A program made the translations under genes and the position numbers. Positions 22,001-25,000 of a stretch of DNA of 25,000 nt are shown here, in pieces. Below the pieces are notes generated by a model. That model was given only the letters and a program-made list of their open reading frames with translations, was not told where the DNA came from and searched no databases. This stretch comes from Tubiluchus corallicola. Taxonomy: Eukaryota > Priapulida > Priapulimorpha > Priapulimorphida > Tubiluchidae. Position 1 is the first letter of the stretch; the number at the start of each line of letters is the position of its first letter. The stretch covers positions 1-25,000 of the forward strand of contig JAQGDQ010001400.1 in NCBI GenBank assembly GCA_030141605.1, read 5' to 3'.

Positions 22001-23396
22001 CTGTAAAAAAAAAAAACAATGACAAGATTTTTTTCCTTCAAATAGTACAGTAGTTTAAGTACAAAAAGCACTGTTATTTCGTAACTCCTTTCCAAGAAAA
22101 GTTCAGTACCTTCTGTACCATTTTATAATAAATTAGGCATTATATGATTACGTATATAAATCATGAAACAGGTTAGGGCTTTAGCAGCACTGTTACACAA
22201 CGTACTACAACTGTAAGTGTGATGTCACATTTCCATTACCTTGAGAATCTTGATCTCCTTCCCTAGTAGATTTTGCGACTTTGACAGATTTTTCTTCGTA
22301 ATACTCTTGATGGCGACAGGGCGACTGTGGTTCTAAAAATAAGAAAATTATGGACTAAGATAAATATTGCAACTTAAACTGCAATACAGCTGCTGCTAGA
22401 ACACTATGTAGCCATCAAACTTGATAAAACTAGTCACATCGGCTTATTAAGAATGGGACTGGAATGGATCCGGGTACTGCTATAACCTATACACTTAGTC
22501 ACTTACACATCCAGATGGACCATTTGCATGTAAATTGCCAACCAGCTGATTTTAGGCAACAGACTGTAAAAGTACACTCATATCTCGGTTTGCCGTACTT
22601 CGCTTTTACGGATATCGGAAGAAACAGCCAAAATCTGGAAAATTAAAAATCCCACATACTACAGACCGTATGCAGAATGTATGCAGAAGTACTACACAGT
22701 CTGTTCGTGAGCTGACCGCTAATTATCCTGCCGTTACTTTGTTTACATCATTATGCTGAGTTATTTGAGTCAATTGACGGTAGTTTTTACATACTTTTGG
22801 ATAGGAGTGGCCCACACTACATGTTTTTGAGACAATTTGGCGATTCATTCTACATTTGCTGTGTGTCTAATACACGGCGCCTACTGTATTAGCTTAGAAT
22901 CGGTAAACACAGACAATCAGCAAATTCGGACCAGCATCTCCACGCTTTTGTGCGGCAAACCGAGATATGATTGTATATGCCTATAGATTATTATATTTAT
23001 GCTGTAATATAATTTGAAGAACATTTCCTAAATATTCAACTTTTCCACCTTTCTCAATAAATCTATACGCCACAAAAACCAACTGCAGCAAAGCTCTTTA
23101 ATTCACAAACTACTTCCAAGCATTTGTGTTTCCAAAACTAAAACAGGAAACGGCATAAGCAATACATATCCAATCCATATTAAATCTGTCACATTCAACA
23201 CAAAACAATTCAATTAATGGCTTCAGCAGATTTGTGGTCTGAAAAAATAAATGTTGCTTTCATTAGAGGTTATCTACAGTATAAATTTAGAAATTTTAAA
23301 TATTACCTTTCTGTATCTGCCTTTGAACACAACAGCAAACGCCCCATGACCAATGAGGTCCTTCTTGCTGTATTCGTATTCTCCCACTACCTCCAT
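9242..23396 (-). CDS. ULK1/2: ULK1/2 (unc-51/Atg1) autophagy kinase, 5' part, seven exons
   Basis: ULK/Atg1 is a cytosolic Ser/Thr kinase that, with ATG13 and FIP200-type partners, starts autophagosome formation and is controlled by TOR and AMPK (family knowledge). Here seven minus-strand exons join in frame (90+93+51+33+37+51+123 nt) into 159 codons plus one base. All introns show GT..AG. Visible motifs are the glycine loop [12 protein letters not shown] (15-26), VAIK with Lys39, C-helix Glu56 in [10 protein letters not shown], hinge [18 protein letters not shown] (84-101), and HRDLKPQN (132-139) with Asp134 and Asn139. The motif set is ULK-specific. [10 protein letters not shown] and QIAAAM look more like vertebrate ULK2 than ULK1, but most invertebrates have one ULK1/2 gene. 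Missing beyond the left edge are the DFG motif, the C-lobe, the Ser/Pro-rich linker and the C-terminal EAT/MIT domain. No broken exon was seen. Confidence 0.95.
9339..9770 (-). repeat. 62-bp tandem array derived from the exon 7 acceptor
   Basis: The unit runs from AGATGTAAGAG through the exon start and CTAGAAGAAAG to GTACAGAAGAAAAA. Copies begin at 9339 (half in exon 7), 9401, 9463 and 9525, then become truncated and degenerate to about 9770. On the transcribed strand each good copy has the pyrimidine tract CTTTCTTCTAG followed by CTGCCGCAATGAA, so the splice acceptor is multiplied. Acceptor-like junctions fall at 9426, 9488, 9550 and 9720. Confidence 0.93.
9771..10580. other. Intron 6 spacer between two arrays
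   Basis: AT-rich sequence with no exon, RNA gene or identifiable element. Confidence 0.5.
10581..11080 (-). repeat. 72-bp tandem array, seven copies
   Basis: Copies start at 10581, 10653, 10725 and on to 11013, each beginning AGTTTAAATGATAATAGTAA and ending near TTTAGCACACCACAAAC. The period is 24 codons, so one minus-strand frame (10552-11085) stays open as a 24-residue repeat containing [17 protein letters not shown]. It lies in intron 6, has a TAG just upstream of its first ATG and no known domain. I treat it as a noncoding minisatellite. Confidence 0.93.
11117..11167 (-). CDS. ULK1/2: ULK exon 6: E-helix
   Basis: The exon completes Ala102 and reads [16 protein letters not shown], then gives the first base of Ala119. 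It matches [17 protein letters not shown] of vertebrate ULK2. The acceptor is TATGTATAG|CTA and the donor ATAG|GTAAGT; both ends are phase 1. A 72-bp tandem array starts about 36 bp downstream of the donor, in intron 6. Confidence 0.93.
11168..12235 (-). other. ULK intron 5
   Basis: Apart from the GA/CT tract at 12086-12217 it is ordinary AT-rich sequence. I see no exon or transposon. Confidence 0.6.
12086..12217. repeat. GA/CT simple repeat next to exon 5
   Basis: An almost pure GA dinucleotide run (best at 12107-12150) merges into GGGA/GAAA-rich sequence. In the ULK pre-mRNA it reads as a CU-rich tract beginning about 19 nt after the exon 5 donor. The minus-strand open frame over it is serine/leucine low-complexity and not a gene. 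Confidence 0.95.
12236..12272 (-). CDS. ULK1/2: ULK exon 5: 37-nt exon, hinge and D-helix
   Basis: [12 protein letters not shown] plus the first base of codon 102. This hinge motif is nearly invariant in ULK/Atg1 kinases. The acceptor is CTTTACAG|TAT and the donor CACG|GTATGT, phase 1. A long CU-rich tract in the pre-mRNA begins about 19 nt after this donor. Intron 4 is 557 bp. Confidence 0.93.
12830..12862 (-). CDS. ULK1/2: ULK exon 4: 33-nt exon, gatekeeper region
   Basis: Eleven codons, [11 protein letters not shown], equivalent to EMANSVYLVME of human ULK1. Met88 is at the gatekeeper position and Glu89 starts the hinge. The acceptor is TTATTCCAG|GAA, the donor GGAG|GTAAGA; both ends are phase 0. 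At 33 nt it is near microexon size, and skipping it would keep the reading frame while deleting the beta-5 strand. It lies about 9.1 kb downstream of exon 3. Confidence 0.92.
12985..13060. repeat. Foldback element with telomere-like core, small copy
   Basis: AAAAAAGTCAC on the left and GTGACTATTTTC on the right flank CCCTAGCCCTAGCC. The layout is that of the elements near 14630-15000 and 20985-21265, with the core in the opposite orientation. Confidence 0.55.
13061..13550. other. Intron 3 stretch without recognisable features
   Basis: AT-rich; no exon, RNA gene or repeat structure seen. Confidence 0.5.
13555..14060 (-). repeat. Dispersed repeat family, copy 3 (reverse orientation)
   Basis: Read on the minus strand, it aligns over several hundred bases with 16640-17240. 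Shared blocks include CCCAAAAAACTTTCCA, TTATTGACAA, AATGTTATCTAAAC (one mismatch) and CAAGACGAA. AAAGCACAAG occurs at 13561-13570, as at the end of copy 1. It is noncoding and clearly diverged. Confidence 0.72.
14061..14625. other. Intron 3 stretch
   Basis: The first part may still belong to the dispersed repeat. The rest is AT-rich with nothing recognisable. Confidence 0.45.
14626..15000. repeat. Foldback element with AAGTCAC arms and GGTTAGGGTTA core
   Basis: The left side has repeated AAAGTCACAGG/AAAAGTCA motifs (14629-14700). The right side has the complementary pattern TGACTTTTATTACCCGTGAC (14958-14977), preceded by GGTTATGGTTAGGGTTATTT (14929-14948). The same three parts recur at 20985-21265. 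Confidence 0.6.
15001..15501. other. Intron 3 stretch
   Basis: No exon or element recognised between the foldback element and the piggyBac-type MITE. Confidence 0.5.
15502..15969. mobile_element. piggyBac-type MITE with TTAA target duplication
   Basis: TTAA at 15502-15505 and 15966-15969 flanks a 460-bp element. Its ends read CCCTTTCAGTCCC at the left and, in complement, CCCTTTCATACCC at the right. The TTAA target and CCCTTT-type termini are typical of piggyBac elements. The subterminal motif CACGGGATACA occurs near both ends (about 15643 and 15940). No transposase is encoded, and the small frames inside are not genes. Confidence 0.87.
16093..16443. mobile_element. TA-flanked inverted-repeat MITE with a CLEAR-like box
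   Basis: The left end AAGCCTTTTCACACTTGCTA and the complement of the right end AAGTCTCTTCACACTTTCAG match imperfectly. A second inverted block, GTCAAAGGTTAA, lies inside both ends, with about 20 extra bases on the right. TA dinucleotides adjoin both ends, suggesting a Tc1/mariner-like TA target. There is no coding capacity. Confidence 0.6.
16159..16168. promoter_or_regulatory. GTCACGTGAC palindrome (CLEAR/E-box match)
   Basis: A perfect 10-base palindrome identical to the core of the CLEAR motif bound by TFEB-class bHLH-Zip factors, which activate autophagy and lysosome genes in animals. It lies in intron 3 of an autophagy kinase but inside a MITE. Function is unproven and chance is possible. 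Confidence 0.3.
16640..17240 (+). repeat. Dispersed repeat family, copy 2
   Basis: It shares CCCAAAAAACTTTCCA, TTATTGACAA, AATGTTATCTAAAC, GTTTCAAACGACCTA, ACAGCGTTGCTGCT and CAAGACGAA, in the same order, with copy 1 (core only) and copy 3 (longer overlap). It appears to be the most complete copy here. I could not define its ends. Confidence 0.72.
17241..18560. other. Intron 3 stretch with short microsatellites
   Basis: It contains a CTAT/TA repeat at about 17677-17709 and an AAAT repeat at about 17810-17836. The remainder, including the more complex patch at 18120-18300, has no recognised exon or element. Confidence 0.6.
18562..19122. repeat. GA-rich purine tract of about 540 bp
   Basis: The plus strand is almost all purine, with a perfect GA run at about 18721-18770. 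Internal segmental duplications are visible. The block around AGATAGAGAGAGGGG recurs about 185 bp later (18616 and 18801). A roughly 80-bp block with GGGAAGAGAGAGA and GAGAGTGCGAAGA occurs twice between 18868 and 19050. All long open frames here are low-complexity artefacts. Confidence 0.95.
19123..20984. other. Intron 3 stretch without recognisable gene
   Basis: AT-rich. There is a short local duplication of TAACTGTATGTGCTTAC near 19336-19381 and a small ATC run near 20806-20828. The plus-strand frame at 19945-20190 has no domain or splice support. Confidence 0.5.
20985..21265. repeat. Foldback element with expanded GTGACTTTTTTACCT repeat
   Basis: The left side has AAAAAGTCACAAG and AAAAGGTCACAATTAATTTT. 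Then come GGCTATGGTTAGGGTTAATT (21022-21041) and a right arm of about a dozen copies of a 14-18-bp unit GTGACTTTTTTACCT or GTGACTTTTTGCCT (about 21054-21258). It is related to 14626-15000, with a much larger right arm. Confidence 0.75.
21266..21949 (-). other. Start of ULK intron 3, next to exon 3
   Basis: No element recognised. The minus-strand open frame at 21467-21697 shows no domain and is not in a splice context that would extend the kinase. Confidence 0.5.
21950..22000 (-). CDS. ULK1/2: ULK exon 3: beta-4 strand region
   Basis: Seventeen codons, [17 protein letters not shown], matching vertebrate ELKHENIVALYDFQ with three extra residues before HEN. The acceptor has a run of 12 T before ACAG; the donor is CAAG|GTAAGC; both ends are phase 0. 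Intron 2 is only 239 bp, while intron 3 on the other side is about 9.1 kb. Confidence 0.93.
22240..22332 (-). CDS. ULK1/2: ULK exon 2: VAIK lysine and C-helix
   Basis: Thirty-one codons. VAIK supplies the ATP-anchoring Lys39, and [10 protein letters not shown] supplies the C-helix Glu56. The 17-residue Lys-to-Glu spacing equals that of human ULK1 (Lys46 to Glu63). [19 protein letters not shown] is close to vertebrate [19 protein letters not shown]. The acceptor is TTTTTAG|AAC and the donor CAAG|GTAATG, both phase 0. Intron 1 is 974 bp. Confidence 0.95.
22573..22975. mobile_element. Inverted-repeat MITE in ULK intron 1
   Basis: TCATATCTCGGTTTGCCG (22578-22595) is perfectly repeated in inverse orientation at 22953-22970. 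With one mismatch the arms extend outward to TA on both sides. The TA-flanked element is about 400 bp and encodes nothing, which fits a Tc1/mariner-type nonautonomous element. Superfamily assignment is tentative. Confidence 0.78.
23307..23396 (-). CDS. ULK1/2: ULK exon 1: start codon and glycine-rich loop
   Basis: Thirty codons, [20 protein letters not shown] followed by [10 protein letters not shown]. It carries the ULK signature around the ATP-binding loop, Gly16-x-Gly18. I chose the ATG at 23396 because the upstream frame meets a TAA at 23412-23414 and the protein then begins just where invertebrate ULK proteins begin. The human ULK1 N-terminus is a few residues longer. The donor is AAAG|GTAATA, intron phase 0. 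The overlapping plus-strand open frame at 23217-23411 is only the complement of this exon. Confidence 0.95.
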
Positions 23397-23444
23397 ATTA
23401 GATGTATCTAGTTAATATTGTTTATGTACAACGCTGTAGGAAAA

Positions 23445-23488
23445 TTGTACTTATGTAGTGCCATGTTGTTCGGTCACTACAAGTACAA
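23445..23488. other. Hairpin just upstream of the ULK start codon
   Basis: TTGTACTTATGTAGTG pairs with CACTACAAGTACAA, giving a 14-bp stem with a 2-nt bulge and a 14-nt loop. Its near edge is 48 bp upstream of the ATG, so it is in the 5' UTR if transcription starts further upstream. It could instead be a small transposon end. I could not assign a function. Confidence 0.6.
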
Positions 23489-25000
23489 TAAAGAGGCCTA
23501 AATCATCCGAAGAACCACATTGTAACTCGTTTTCAACCTAAAACAATTAAATGTCATTTAATTATAATTAGTAATAGTAATTTTTCAACTTGGCACAATT
23601 GTACGTCCAAATGTTCTTCAACTAAAGAGTAGATAATATATCTATCTAATCCACAAAACTACCAATCTACAATTGCCGCATTTAACAAACATTGGTCCCC
23701 TATAACACCTTAAAAATCAAAATACGAAGCAAAATCATCAATAAATCTTGATAATACCATTGTTACACCCATACTGACTGATTTTGAGTATCATAATCTG
23801 ACCACGAACTAGGATACTTCACTTAAAAACAAAGTTCGCGTATCTAAATATAACGAACGAAGTTAAACTCACCAATTACAAGAGCTAATCCATAAAAAGA
23901 AAACGGCTTGCAAAACAATGAAATATCACGACAGTTCTTTCACTATGATGATGAAATCCAGTTGGATTACTACACAACACTACAGCAGAATGCAGACTTT
24001 GTGATTTTTCGTTGTAAACCGAATCACACCAAAAAAGAAACAGCGAACATAGCGGCGGATCAATATTCTGTGTTAAATGTGTAAATTTTGTATGCGTCTA
24101 AACTGAAAATTCTAAAAACGTTTACAGATTTTTGTTGCGTTAATTCGTCACAAATTTCTGTAAAACAGCCGATCTTTTATAAAAAATTTATAGTTTTTTT
24201 TTCAGAACTATTTCTAAATGAACTGATACGGTAAATGAATCAGCTGTTTACCGAACTATTTTAATCCGCCCGATGTGACCCGGATCAATAGCCTTGTGGC
24301 TCTACCTTTCGGAGGAATTCACATCTTCACTTAGTACATGATTGCAAAAATCAGAAAATAACAGAAAACATAACTTTGATAAATACAAATAAATGATTAT
24401 CTTTAATTGCTTTAGTAATTAATCGATTTATTATGATTCATTAATAATAATAATTTAATATTGATGAACCATTATAATGATTAAGTTTGCATGTTGACTA
24501 GCCGACTAACAGTAGACTAAATGCTTGACATACTGATGAACCTATAGACTGATTATTAGATTATTGGGTTCATTTATTTTTTCCTATATAGTGGCCGTAT
24601 ACGGAAAATATAGATACCTGTTAAAACGTCTCTGAACTAGCCAACTCAAACGTACGTCAATCTGGTAAGGCCAGCCTTGGCCTGGAGTCCCTTGCTTTAG
24701 CTTTATCTACTATTATAATATGTATAATAATAATAATAATGATGATGATGATGATGATGATTATGATAGCAAGAACAACAATGTATTTATTTATAAAGCG
24801 CTCTTTCAATAAAAAAGATTCAATAAAATACTAAAAAATTATAATACAATTAGACGTATCTATAAATCAATAAAATCTGCAAAGAATTCACCACTTATAG
24901 ATTAAAATACTGCTTAAAAAGATAAGAATGATTTTAAAAGAATTTAAATTTGAACATTCTGTAATTTCATTTGGTAGCTCCTTCCAAAACCAAATTCCTT
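23489..25000. other. Region upstream of ULK
   Basis: It should contain the promoter and any 5' UTR exons, but I cannot place a TATA box, initiator or noncoding exon with confidence. A somewhat GC-richer patch lies at about 24250-24320. Short AAT and ATG trinucleotide runs lie at about 24726-24762. I see no second gene. Confidence 0.5.

Noticed and set aside
23217-23411. Plus-strand 64-codon frame
   Set aside because: It is antisense to ULK exon 1, whose minus-strand translation is clearly conserved.

Overview
The window looks like nuclear DNA of an invertebrate animal. It is AT-rich, intron-dominated and full of minisatellites and short DNA transposons. The only gene I can support is on the minus strand: the first seven coding exons of a ULK1/ULK2 (unc-51/Atg1) autophagy-initiating kinase. 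It starts at 23396 and runs off the left edge. The spliced exons give 159 codons plus one base. They cover kinase subdomains I to VIB: the glycine loop, the VAIK lysine, the C-helix glutamate, the hinge and the HRDLKPQN catalytic loop. The next exon, with the DFG motif, is not visible. No exon exceeds 123 bp, and they sit in introns of 0.24 to more than 9 kb. Short TTAGGG-type tracts fit a non-ecdysozoan animal, but I cannot name the species.

Right to left in transcription order: 23397-25000 is the upstream/5' region, with a strong hairpin just above the start codon. Exon 1 (23307-23396), exon 2 (22240-22332) and exon 3 (21950-22000) are separated by short introns; intron 1 carries an inverted-repeat MITE. 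Intron 3 (12863-21949, 9.1 kb) holds a TTAA-flanked piggyBac-type MITE, another MITE with a CLEAR-like box, two copies of a dispersed repeat, three foldback elements with telomere-like cores, and a 540-bp GA tract. Exons 4 to 7 (12830-12862, 12236-12272, 11117-11167, 9242-9364) form a tighter group. Intron 5 carries a (UC)n tract close behind exon 5. Intron 6 carries a 72-bp array and a 62-bp array. Intron 7 (left of 9242) carries a 39-copy 28-bp array, a roughly 2.2-kb palindromic 41/42-bp array, a 46/47-bp array, a foldback element and an hAT-type MITE.

The most unusual structure is the 62-bp array next to exon 7. Its unit includes the 3' splice site and the first 26 bases of that exon, so the pre-mRNA carries several decoy acceptors before the real one. 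Use of the nearest decoy would add 62 nt, ending in an in-frame TAG exactly at the genuine splice junction and removing the catalytic loop. I found no tRNA, rRNA, CRISPR array, second protein gene or autonomous transposon.
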